From assembly GCF_016921115.1 (NCBI RefSeq), contig NZ_JAFFZS010000031.1, positions 40,505 to 104,504 on the forward strand: DNA of 64,000 nt, written 5' to 3'. Each line of letters opens with the position of its first letter. Positions within the stretch are counted from its first letter, which is position 1. Below the pieces are notes generated by a model. That model was not told where the DNA came from and made no database searches. It was given only the letters and a program-made list of their open reading frames with translations. Below are positions 17,103 to 25,010 of this stretch, piece after piece. A program made the translations under genes and the position numbers. The DNA comes from Streptomyces actuosus. GTDB lineage: Bacteria > Actinomycetota > Actinomycetes > Streptomycetales > Streptomycetaceae.

Positions 17103-17753
17103 ATGGCGCAGCAGGACACCGATCAGCAGCACGCGGGCGTGCTCCCCGTGGACGACGAGGGCTTCGTCATCGACTCGGAGGACTGCGAGGAGCGCGAGCA
17201 GGCCTACCGCGAGCGCGGTACCTCTCGGCCGATCACGGTGGTGGGCAACCCCGTGCTGCACAAGGAGTGCAAGGACGTCACCGAGTTCGACGACGAACTG
17301 CTGAAGCTGGTCGACGACATGTTCGCCTCGCAGCACACCGCAGAGGGCGTGGGGCTGGCCGCCAACCAGATCGGCGTGGACCTGAAGGTCTTCGTCTACG
17401 ACTGCCCGGACGACAACGGCGTCCGCCACACCGGAGTGGTCTGCAACCCGAAGCTCGTCGAACTGCCCGCGGACCTGCGCCGCCTGGACGACAGCAACGA
17501 GGGCTGCCTGTCCGTGCCGACCGCCTACATGCCGCTGGCGCGCCCCGACTACGCCGAGGTGACCGGGCAGGACGAACGGGGCAATCCGATCAAGGTCCGC
17601 GGCACCGGCTACTTCGCGCGGTGTTTGCAGCACGAGACCGATCACCTGTACGGCTACCTGTACATCGACCGGCTCTCCAAGCGCGAACGCAAGGACGCGC
17701 TGCGGCAGATGGCCGAGAACGAGCCGCGCTACCCCGTGGTCGCCAACGACTGA
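17103..17753 (+). CDS. def: Peptide deformylase
   Basis: A 216-residue metalloenzyme that removes the formyl group from nascent proteins. All three family motifs are present: GVGLAANQIG (82-91), EGCLS with metal ligand Cys135, and QHETDHL with His177 and His181 as ligands and the catalytic Glu between them. The N-terminal 40 residues are an acidic extension beyond the enzyme core. A TAGGCT -10-like box lies at about 17051. Confidence 0.95.
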   Translation: MAQQDTDQQHAGVLPVDDEGFVIDSEDCEEREQAYRERGTSRPITVVGNPVLHKECKDVTEFDDELLKLVDDMFASQHTAEGVGLAANQIGVDLKVFVYDCPDDNGVRHTGVVCNPKLVELPADLRRLDDSNEGCLSVPTAYMPLARPDYAEVTGQDERGNPIKVRGTGYFARCLQHETDHLYGYLYIDRLSKRERKDALRQMAENEPRYPVVAND

Positions 17754-18075
17754 GGAACCCCCGGGCCCACCACGGCCCCTCAAGGCCCGCCCGCACCGCT
17801 CCTGTTCACCTGTCTCCGGGAACCCCTCGGCCGAACAGGGGCCGTGCTGCGGGCCGTTCGTCTGTTCGTCGCGTGTTCGATCCCGTGCGCACACGTGATG
17901 ATCCACAAGCAGTCACATAGAGGGAGATTCTCGGCACCCGGGGGTAGTGAATGAAGCAAATCCGTTCCCAGGGCGGTCAGTTGTGGTGCTGAATGGGAAG
18001 TGCGGGGATACGCAACGGCGCACGCCCGGTACGGCAGGAGGGCGTGTGTCCACGGGCGGCTGAGAGGGGTAGTTC
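17754..18075. other. 322-bp intergenic region upstream of the terpene synthase
   Basis: No gene is visible. The half nearest the synthase is AT-richer than the surrounding coding DNA and should contain the promoter of the albaflavenone pair. I cannot assign definite -35/-10 elements. Confidence 0.45.
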
Positions 18076-19173
18076 GTGCACGCTTTCCCATACGGCACCA
18101 CATACGGCGCCACGGCGGCACCGACCCGGGTGGCTGTGCCGCCGTCACTGGCACTTCCGGCGATCGAGGCGGCGTTTACCCGGCAACTCCATCCGTATTG
18201 GCCGAGGCTCCAGGAGAAGACCCGGACCTGGCTGCTGGAAAAACGGCTCATGCCGGCGGACAAGGTCGAGGAATATGCCGACGGCTTGTGCTACACGGAC
18301 CTCATGGCGGGCTACTACATCGGCGCCCCCGACGACGTCCTGCAGGCCATCGCCGACTACAGCGCCTGGTTCTTCGTCTGGGACGACCGCCACGACCGGT
18401 ACATCGTCCATCACCGCACCGATGCCTGGGACGAGCTCCGCCGCACGCTGCACGCGGCTCTCGACTCCCCCCGGGCCCATCGGCACCACGACGACCCGCT
18501 GGTCGCGGGACTGGCGGACAGCGTGGGGCGGTTGTACGCGTTCCTGTCCGGCAACTGGAACGCCCGGTTCGCACGGCACTTCCACGCGGTGATCGAGGCG
18601 TACGACCGGGAGGTCCGCAACCGCATCGGGGGAGTCGTCCCCACGGTCGAGGAATACCTGGAACTGCGCCGGCTCACCTTCGCGCACCGGATTTGGACCG
18701 ACCTGCTGGAACCGAGCGCGGGCTGCGAACTTCCGGAGCGGGTCCGGAAGAACCCCGCTTTTCGGCGTGCGGCTCTGATGAGCCAGGAATTTGCCGCCTG
18801 GTACAACGACCTGTGTTCGCTCCCCAAGGAAATAGCGGGCGACGAGGTGCACAATCTCGGAATCAGTCTCATCGCCCATGAGGGGCTGACGTTGGAACAG
18901 GCCGTCGATGAAGTCCGGCGGCGCGTCGAGAAATCAATATCCGAATTCTTGGAGGCCGAACGGGACGCGTTGCGTTTCGCCGACGGCCTCGCCGACGGTA
19001 CGGTTCGCGGAAAGGCCCTGAGCGTCGCCGTGCAGGCTTGTGTCTCGAACATGCGGAACTGGTTCAGTTCCGTCTACTGGTTCCACCACGAGTCCGGCCG
19101 CTACATGGTCGACAGCTGGGACGACCGGTCCGCGCCCCCGTACGTCAACAACGAAGCGGCAGGTGGGAAATGA
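18076..19173 (+). CDS. Epi-isozizaene synthase (sesquiterpene cyclase)
   Basis: A 365-residue class I terpene synthase that cyclises farnesyl diphosphate to (+)-epi-isozizaene, the precursor of albaflavenone. The first Mg-binding motif is DDRHD (103-107), the exact variant of the S. coelicolor enzyme (SCO5222). The NSE triad lies in NDLCSLPKE (244-252). The gene begins with GTG and its stop overlaps the P450 start (ATGA), so synthase and P450 are produced together. Confidence 0.95.
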   Translation: MHAFPYGTTYGATAAPTRVAVPPSLALPAIEAAFTRQLHPYWPRLQEKTRTWLLEKRLMPADKVEEYADGLCYTDLMAGYYIGAPDDVLQAIADYSAWFFVWDDRHDRYIVHHRTDAWDELRRTLHAALDSPRAHRHHDDPLVAGLADSVGRLYAFLSGNWNARFARHFHAVIEAYDREVRNRIGGVVPTVEEYLELRRLTFAHRIWTDLLEPSAGCELPERVRKNPAFRRAALMSQEFAAWYNDLCSLPKEIAGDEVHNLGISLIAHEGLTLEQAVDEVRRRVEKSISEFLEAERDALRFADGLADGTVRGKALSVAVQACVSNMRNWFSSVYWFHHESGRYMVDSWDDRSAPPYVNNEAAGGK

Positions 19174-20546
19174 CCGTCGAACAGGCGACGCCCGAGACGA
19201 CCGAGCCGCAGGCGCCCGATCTGCGCGAACCGCCCCTCGCGGGCGGAGGGATCCCGCTCCTCGGCCACGGCGGGCAGCTGCTGCGCGACCCGCTGGCCTT
19301 CATGTCCCAGCTGCGCGACCACGGCGACGTCGTCCGCCTGAAGCTGGGCCCGAAGGCGGTCTACGCCGTCACCACCCCGGAGCTGACCGGCGCGCTCGCG
19401 CTCAGTCCCGACTACCACATCGCCGGGCCGCTGTGGGAGTCGCTGGAGGGCCTGCTCGGCAAGAAGGGCGTGGCCACGGCCAACGGGCCGCAGCACCGGC
19501 GTCAGCGGCGCACCATCCAGCCCGCGTTCCGGCTGGACGCCGTCCCGGCCTACGGGCCGATCATGGAGGAGGAGGCGCACGCGCTCACCGAGCGCTGGAG
19601 CGCCGGCGGGACCATCGACTGCACTTCCGAGTCCTTCCGTGTCGCCGTGCGCGTCGCGGCGCGCTGTCTGCTGCGCGGCGACTACATGGACGAGCGGGCC
19701 GAGCGGCTGTGCAACGCCCTCGCCACCGTCTTCCGCGGCATGTACCGCCGGATGGTGGTCCCGCTCGGTCCGCTGTACAACCTGCCCCTCCCGGCCAACC
19801 GTGAATTCAACCGGGCGCTGGCCGATTTACATCTCCTCGTCGACGAGATCGTCGCCGAACGGCGGGCATCTGGTCAAAAGCCGGACGATTTGCTGACGGC
19901 GCTGCTGGAAGCAAAGGACGAAAGCGGCGACCCCATCGACGAACAGGAGATCCACGACCAGGTCGTCGCGATACTCACCCCGGGTAGCGAAACCGTCGCT
20001 TCCACGATCATGTGGTTGCTTCAGGCACTTGCCGAACATCCGGAACACGCGGACAGAGTCCGTACGGAAGTCGAATCCGTCACCGGCGGTCGGTCGGTCG
20101 CATTCGAGGACGTCCGCAAGCTCAGGCACACCGGCAATGTCGTGGTCGAGACGATGCGTCTGCGCCCGGCCGTTTGGATTCTGACGCGGCGGGCGGTCAC
20201 CGAGACGGAACTGGGTGGCTATCGCATTCCGGCCGGGTCCGACATCGTGTACAGCCCCTTCGCGATCCAGCGCGACCCCAGGTCGTACGCCGACAACCTG
20301 GAGTTCGACCCGGACCGCTGGCTTCCGGAGCGTGTCAAGGACGTGCCGAAACACGCCATGCACCCCTTCGGCGTGGGCAATCGCAAGTGCCCCAGCGACC
20401 ACTTCTCGATGGCCCTGCTCAGCCTGATCACGGCGGCGCTGGCGACGAGGTACCGCTTCGAGCAGGTGGCCGGGTCCGACGACACCATCCGGGTCGGGAT
20501 CACGCTGCGCCCGCACAACCTGCTGGTGGAGGCGCTTCCGCGGTGA
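19170..20546 (+). CDS. Cytochrome P450 of the CYP170A family (albaflavenone synthase)
   Basis: A 458-residue soluble P450 expected to oxidise epi-isozizaene in two steps to albaflavenone. The heme-binding loop is FGVGNRKCPSD, the K-helix is ETMRLRP and the I-helix contains LTPGSETVAS. The S. coelicolor enzyme CYP170A1 is reported to have a second, moonlighting farnesene-synthase site. The corresponding region here reads DDLLTALLEAKDE, so a full DDxxD is not seen in that exact spacing. Codon 220 (19827-19829) is TTA, which implies dependence on the bldA tRNA. Confidence 0.94.
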   Translation: MTVEQATPETTEPQAPDLREPPLAGGGIPLLGHGGQLLRDPLAFMSQLRDHGDVVRLKLGPKAVYAVTTPELTGALALSPDYHIAGPLWESLEGLLGKKGVATANGPQHRRQRRTIQPAFRLDAVPAYGPIMEEEAHALTERWSAGGTIDCTSESFRVAVRVAARCLLRGDYMDERAERLCNALATVFRGMYRRMVVPLGPLYNLPLPANREFNRALADLHLLVDEIVAERRASGQKPDDLLTALLEAKDESGDPIDEQEIHDQVVAILTPGSETVASTIMWLLQALAEHPEHADRVRTEVESVTGGRSVAFEDVRKLRHTGNVVVETMRLRPAVWILTRRAVTETELGGYRIPAGSDIVYSPFAIQRDPRSYADNLEFDPDRWLPERVKDVPKHAMHPFGVGNRKCPSDHFSMALLSLITAALATRYRFEQVAGSDDTIRVGITLRPHNLLVEALPR

Positions 20547-20601
20547 CGTGAGCGGCGCCGGGCCGCCTGCGGTCCCCGGCACACGCGCCGGTGGGCCTGG
20601 C

Positions 20602-20640
20602 GCTCCGGCGCTCGTGGACCCGTTCCACGAGCGCCGGAGC
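20602..20640. terminator. Bidirectional hairpin terminator between P450 and nrdB
   Basis: A perfect 16-bp stem (20602-20617 with 20625-20640) and a 7-nt loop lie between two convergent genes. No T-run is present on either side. Confidence 0.75.
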
Positions 20641-20681
20641 GACCGCCGGCTCCGCCGGACCGGGCGGGGCGTGACCGGGGC

Positions 20682-21695
20682 TCAGAAGTCCTCGTCGAGG
20701 TCGACCGTGCCCTCCACCGCCACCTGGTACGCCGACGGGCGCCGCTCGAAGAAGTTGGTCAGCTCCTGAACGCCCTGCAGTTCCATGAAGGCGAAGGGGT
20801 TCTCCGAGCCGTGGACCGGCGCGAAACCGAGCCGCGTCAGACGCTGGTCGGCGACGCACTCCAGGTACTGCCGCATCGACGCGGTGTTCATGCCCGGCAG
20901 CCCGTCGCCGCACAGGTCGCGCGCGAACTGGAGTTCGGCCTCGACCGCCTCGTTCAGCATGTCCGTGACCTGCTGCCGAAGCTCGTCGTCGAAGAGTTCC
21001 GGCTCCTCCTTGCGGACGGTGTCCACGACGTCGAAGGCGAACGACATGTGCATCGTCTCGTCGCGGAACACCCAGTTGGTCCCGGTGGCCAGACCGTGCA
21101 GCAGACCCCGGCTGCGGAACCAGTAGACGTAGGCGAAGGCGCCGTAGAAGAACAGGCCCTCGATGCACGCGGCGAAGCAGATCAGGTTCAGCAGGAAGCG
21201 GCGGCGTTCGGCCCGGGTCTCCAGCCGGTCGATCTTCTCCACCGAGTCCATCCAGCGGAAGCAGAACTGCGCCTTCTCGCGGATCGACGGGATGTTCTCG
21301 ATCGCCGCGAAGGCCGCGGTGCGCTCCTCGGGGTCGGGGAGGTAGGTGTCCAGCAGCGTCAGATAGAACTGGACGTGCACGGCCTCCTCGAACAGCTGGC
21401 GCGACAGGTACAGGCGCGCCTCCGGGGAGTTGATGTGCTTGTAGAGCGTCAGCACCAGGTTGTTCGCGACGATCGAGTCGCCCGTCGCGAAGAACGCCAC
21501 CAGGCGCCCGATCAGGTGCTGCTCCCCGGGGCTCAGCCTGGCCAGGTCGGCGACGTCCGAGTGGAGGTCGACCTCCTCGACGGTCCAGGTGTTCTTGATC
21601 GCGTCCCGGTAGCGCTCGTAGAAGTCCGGGTAGCGCATCGGGCGCAGCGTCAGCTCGAAACCGGGGTCGAGCAGGTTCTGGGTTCGGGAGCTCAT
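20682..21695 (-). CDS. nrdB: Class I ribonucleotide reductase, beta (R2) subunit
   Basis: A 337-residue ferritin-like subunit that generates the tyrosyl radical for deoxynucleotide synthesis. Di-iron ligand helices are visible: FEEAVHVQFY (ExxH) and DETMHMSFAF (ExxH), with further ligands in the AFFATGDS and CIEGLFFYGA helices. The C-terminus is acidic (VDLDEDF), as needed to dock with NrdA. The start ATG overlaps the nrdA stop by one base. As I recall, S. coelicolor has an AraC-like nrdS downstream of nrdB; none is present here. Confidence 0.95.
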   Translation of the reverse strand: MSSRTQNLLDPGFELTLRPMRYPDFYERYRDAIKNTWTVEEVDLHSDVADLARLSPGEQHLIGRLVAFFATGDSIVANNLVLTLYKHINSPEARLYLSRQLFEEAVHVQFYLTLLDTYLPDPEERTAAFAAIENIPSIREKAQFCFRWMDSVEKIDRLETRAERRRFLLNLICFAACIEGLFFYGAFAYVYWFRSRGLLHGLATGTNWVFRDETMHMSFAFDVVDTVRKEEPELFDDELRQQVTDMLNEAVEAELQFARDLCGDGLPGMNTASMRQYLECVADQRLTRLGFAPVHGSENPFAFMELQGVQELTNFFERRPSAYQVAVEGTVDLDEDF

Positions 21696-24070
21696 CACTG
21701 ACAGGCCTCGCAGGACTCGGGGTTCTCCAGGGAGCAGGCGACGGCCGCTTCGGGGGCGGCCTGCTGCACGGGCACGGTGGCCTGCGCCCGGGCGGCGCGG
21801 GCGATGCGCGTCGCAGGGCGCGAGCGCAGGTAGTACGTCGTCTTCAGCCCGGACTTCCAGGCGTAGGCGTACATCGAGGAGAGCTTGCCGATGGTCGGCG
21901 TCTCCAGGAACAGGTTCAGGGACTGGGCCTGATCCAGGAACGGGGTGCGGGCCGCCGCCATGTCGATCAGGCCGCGCTGCGGGATCTCCCACGCCGTGCG
22001 GTACAGCTTCCGCACCTCCTCGGGGATCCAGACGAAGTCCTGCACCGAGCCGTTGGCGTCCCGCAGGGCCTCCCGGGTGCGGGCGTCCCACACGCCCAGG
22101 CGCTTGAGGTCCTCCACCAGGTAGGAGTTGACCTGGAGGAACTCACCGGACAGCGTCTCGCGCTTGAACAGGTTGGACACCTGCGGCTCGATGCATTCGT
22201 AGACCCCCGCGATCGAGGCGATCGTCGCGGTCGGCGCGATCGCCAGCAGCAGCGCGTTGCGCAGGCCGACGGCGGCGATCCGCTCGCGCAGCGCCGCCCA
22301 GCGCTCCGGCCAGGCCGGCTCGACGCCGTAGTGGTCGGGGTGCAGCACGCCACGGGCCGTCCGGGTGCTGTCCCAGGCGGGCAGGGGCCCGTTGCGCTCG
22401 GCGAGGTCGGCGGAGGCCTCGTAGGCGGCCAGCATGATCCGCTCGGCGATCCGGGTGGACAGCGCCTCGGCCTCGGGGGCGCCGAAGGGCAGGCGCAGTT
22501 TGAAGAACACGTCCTGCAGACCCATCGCGCCCAGGCCCACCGGGCGCCACCGGGCGTTGGAGCGGCCCGCCTGCTCGGTCGGGTAGAAGTTGATGTCCAC
22601 GACCCGGTCGAGGAAGGTCACGGCGGTGCGGACCGTCTCGTCCAGGCGCTCCCAGTCGATGCCGGTGCCGGTCACGAAGGCGCCCAGGTTCACCGAGCCC
22701 AGGTTGCAGACCGCCGTCTCGCCGTCGTCCGTGACCTCGAGGATCTCCGTGCAGAGGTTGGAGGAGTGGACGACGTGGCCCGGCTCGGCCGTCTGGTTGG
22801 CGGTGCGGTTGGCGGCGTCCTTGAAGGTCATCCAGCCGTTGCCGGTCTGCGCGAGCGTGCGCATCATCCGCCCGTACAGCTCGCGGGCGGGCAGGGTCTT
22901 CCTCGCCAGGCCCTTCGCCTCCGCCGCACGGTACGCCGCGTCGAACTCCCCGCCCCACAGGTCGACCAGCTCCGGGACGTCCGCGGGCGAGAACAGCGAC
23001 CACGGCCGGTCGGCCTCGACCCGGCGCATGAACTCGTCCGGGATCCAGTGCGCCAGGTTCAGGTTGTGCGTACGGCGGGCGTCCTCGCCGGTGTTGTCCC
23101 GCAGCTCCAGGAACTCCTCGATGTCGGAGTGCCAGGTCTCCAGATAGACCGCCGCGGCACCCTTGCGCCGGCCGCCCTGGTTGACGGCGGCGACCGAGGC
23201 GTCGAGGGTCTTCAGGAACGGCACGATGCCGTTGGAGTGCCCGTTCGTGCCGCGGATCAGCGAACCGCGGGAGCGGATGCGGGAGTACGACAGCCCGATG
23301 CCGCCGGCGTGCTTCGACAGCCGCGCCACCTGGTGGTAGCGGTCGTAGAGGGAGTCCAACTCGTCGAGCGGGGAGTCCAGCAGGTAGCAGGACGACATCT
23401 GCGGGTGCCGTGTGCCGGAGTTGAACAGGGTGGGGGAGGAGGGCAGGTAGTCGAGGCGGCTCATCAGCCTGTAGAGCGCCGCGACCTCGTCGACCGAGCG
23501 GGGGGTGTCGTCCTCGGCGAGACCGGCGGCGACGCGCAGCAGGAAGTGCTGGGGCGTCTCGACGGCCTTGCGGGTCAGGGGGTGTCGGAGCAGGTAGCGG
23601 GAATGCAGGGTGCGCAGGCCGAAGTAGCCGAAGCGGTCGTCGGCGTCCCCGTCGACGAGGGCGTCCAGCCGTTCGGCGTGCAGCCGTACGAACTCCGCGG
23701 TCCGGTCGGCGATGAGCCCCTCGCGGTGGCCGGTCGCGATCGACTCGGTGAAGGTCGTCACGCCCTGCGAGGCGGCCTCGTCGCGGATGGTGAGGGTCAG
23801 CAGCCGGGCGGCGAGCCGGGAGTAGGCGGGGTCCTCGGAGATCAGGCCGGCGGCGGCCTCCGTGGCGAGTTCGCGCAGCTCCGCGAGGGCGGCCTGCCCG
23901 CCGGCCCGCGCCGACCGGCCGCGCAGGGCCGCGGCGGCCACCCGGCCGGGGTCGGCGTCGGGGAGGTCGGCGGTGAGCTCGGTCAGGGTCCGCAGCAGGG
24001 CGGTTCCGGGGCCGTCGGTCTCCTCGGGCACCGGGCCGGCTGAAGCCGGTTCGGCTGGCGCGATCGTCAC
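21695..24070 (-). CDS. nrdA: Class Ia ribonucleotide reductase, alpha (R1) subunit
   Basis: A 791-residue oxygen-dependent reductase large subunit. Recognisable blocks include SSNLCTEI, NLGSVNLGAF, the glycyl/serine-rich SYSRIRSRGSLI and the C-terminal cysteine pair (ESCEACQ) that re-reduces the active site. GTG 24070 is the start because GGGAGAG precedes it; the frame upstream runs through the riboswitch. Expression should be turned off by adenosylcobalamin, when the B12-dependent class II enzyme (encoded elsewhere) can take over, and by NrdR. Confidence 0.95.
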   Translation of the reverse strand: MTIAPAEPASAGPVPEETDGPGTALLRTLTELTADLPDADPGRVAAAALRGRSARAGGQAALAELRELATEAAAGLISEDPAYSRLAARLLTLTIRDEAASQGVTTFTESIATGHREGLIADRTAEFVRLHAERLDALVDGDADDRFGYFGLRTLHSRYLLRHPLTRKAVETPQHFLLRVAAGLAEDDTPRSVDEVAALYRLMSRLDYLPSSPTLFNSGTRHPQMSSCYLLDSPLDELDSLYDRYHQVARLSKHAGGIGLSYSRIRSRGSLIRGTNGHSNGIVPFLKTLDASVAAVNQGGRRKGAAAVYLETWHSDIEEFLELRDNTGEDARRTHNLNLAHWIPDEFMRRVEADRPWSLFSPADVPELVDLWGGEFDAAYRAAEAKGLARKTLPARELYGRMMRTLAQTGNGWMTFKDAANRTANQTAEPGHVVHSSNLCTEILEVTDDGETAVCNLGSVNLGAFVTGTGIDWERLDETVRTAVTFLDRVVDINFYPTEQAGRSNARWRPVGLGAMGLQDVFFKLRLPFGAPEAEALSTRIAERIMLAAYEASADLAERNGPLPAWDSTRTARGVLHPDHYGVEPAWPERWAALRERIAAVGLRNALLLAIAPTATIASIAGVYECIEPQVSNLFKRETLSGEFLQVNSYLVEDLKRLGVWDARTREALRDANGSVQDFVWIPEEVRKLYRTAWEIPQRGLIDMAAARTPFLDQAQSLNLFLETPTIGKLSSMYAYAWKSGLKTTYYLRSRPATRIARAARAQATVPVQQAAPEAAVACSLENPESCEACQ

Positions 24071-24202
24071 GTGGGGCTCTCCCTCGCTCGGCACGGGGCC
24101 TCGGCGAGGGAAGGGGGGCAGCACGAGCGCACACGGCGTCGCGTCCACCGGCCCATTCCACGAGGCCCGGACGTCGGAGCACACCGGCCGGACGGCCGGG
24201 TG

Positions 24203-24306
24203 CGCTGTCGGCAGGTCCTCGGACTGACTCCCGTGCGCGGACACGCACAGGTACACCGTTGCGGGACAGTTCCGGATTCGCACCGGATTCCCCTGCGGCG
24301 ACAGCG
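24203..24306 (-). ncRNA. Cobalamin (B12) riboswitch upstream of nrdA
   Basis: On the minus strand the leader contains the conserved cobalamin aptamer core GGGAATCCGGTGCGAATCC, then CTGTCCCGCAACGGTG, then the B12-box region GAGTCAGTCCGAGGACCTGCC. A perfect 8-bp closing stem is formed by CGCTGTCG (24299-24306) and CGACAGCG (24203-24210). A second GC-rich hairpin (24181-24202) follows immediately and is the likely expression platform. The nrdA start is 133 nt further down. S. coelicolor nrdABS is known to be controlled this way. Confidence 0.93.
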
Positions 24307-24313
24307 AGCATGA

Positions 24314-24329
24314 GCATACATCTTGTGCT
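24314..24329 (-). promoter_or_regulatory. NrdR box (promoter-proximal)
   Basis: Reads AGCACAAGATGTATGC on the minus strand. It overlaps a TATGCT -10-like hexamer (24313-24318) and pairs with the second box 14 bp upstream, so the two centres are three helical turns apart. This is the standard tandem arrangement for the ATP/dATP-sensing repressor NrdR. Confidence 0.75.
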
Positions 24330-24343
24330 GGGCTGTGGTGTCA

Positions 24344-24359
24344 CCCCCAGATGTTGTGT
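24344..24359 (-). promoter_or_regulatory. NrdR box (promoter-distal)
   Basis: Reads ACACAACATCTGGGGG on the minus strand and shares the CACAA-ATNT core with the proximal box in direct orientation. The 30-bp centre-to-centre spacing matches known NrdR operators. Confidence 0.75.
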
Positions 24360-24369
24360 TGCTCCCGTC

Positions 24370-24876
24370 TCAGAGCGTCAACTCGTACGTGAGCAGCGTG
24401 AGGTCGGGGACCTCCGGGAGGGGGCTCCAGTCCCGGCCCGGGGTGCGGACGAAGCCCAGGCGTTCGTAGATGCGGTGGGCGGTGCGCATGGCGGACTGGG
24501 TCGACAGGACGATCCTCGTGCGGTCGCCGGTGGCGCGGGCCCGGTCGATGCAGGCCCGCACCAGGGCCTCGCCCGCGCCCCGGCCGCGCCCGGCGCGGGC
24601 GACGGCCAGCATCCTGATCTCGGCCTCGCCGGGCCGGGCGATGTCGGCCATGGGGCCGCCGTCGGGGACGAACGTGATGCCGCCGAGCAGCCGCTCGCCC
24701 TGAACGGCGACCAGGACCTCGGCGGCCGCGGCGCGTTTGCCGACGTCGCGCAGTGCGCCGAGGTAGGCGTCGCTCGCGCCGAAGTCGAGGAGTCCGTCGC
24801 CGAGGTAGGCCTGGGCGGTGATGTCGCCGAGTGCGGCGTATTCGCTGGGTTCTGCGGCCCGGATCACGATGTCCAT
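24370..24876 (-). CDS. GNAT-family N-acetyltransferase
   Basis: A 168-residue acetyl-CoA-dependent transferase. The acetyl-CoA binding loop is MLAVARAGRGRGAGEAL (motif A, R-x-x-G-x-G/A), followed by helix alpha4 and YERLGFVRTPG near the C-terminus. The substrate is unknown. The ATG at 24876 is preferred over an in-frame start 12 codons upstream. It lies immediately upstream of the nrd control region and on the same strand, with its stop at 24370, so nrd transcription begins just after it. Confidence 0.88.
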   Translation of the reverse strand: MDIVIRAAEPSEYAALGDITAQAYLGDGLLDFGASDAYLGALRDVGKRAAAAEVLVAVQGERLLGGITFVPDGGPMADIARPGEAEIRMLAVARAGRGRGAGEALVRACIDRARATGDRTRIVLSTQSAMRTAHRIYERLGFVRTPGRDWSPLPEVPDLTLLTYELTL

Positions 24877-25010
24877 GCCGACGAGTGTGGACGACGGCGG
24901 GCCGCCGGTCATCGTGCTGTCCGGCGGCCCGCTGCGATCGGTCCTGGTGGCTCACGCGGCTCACGCGGCTCTCAGGGTCTGTCCGGTTCCCCGCGCGCGG
25001 TGCGGTCGGC

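Noticed and set aside
19917..19956. Complete DDxxD terpene-synthase motif in the P450, as claimed for CYP170A1
   Set aside because: The visible sequence around residue 245 is DDLLTALLEAKDE. Without an alignment I cannot confirm the moonlighting active site here.
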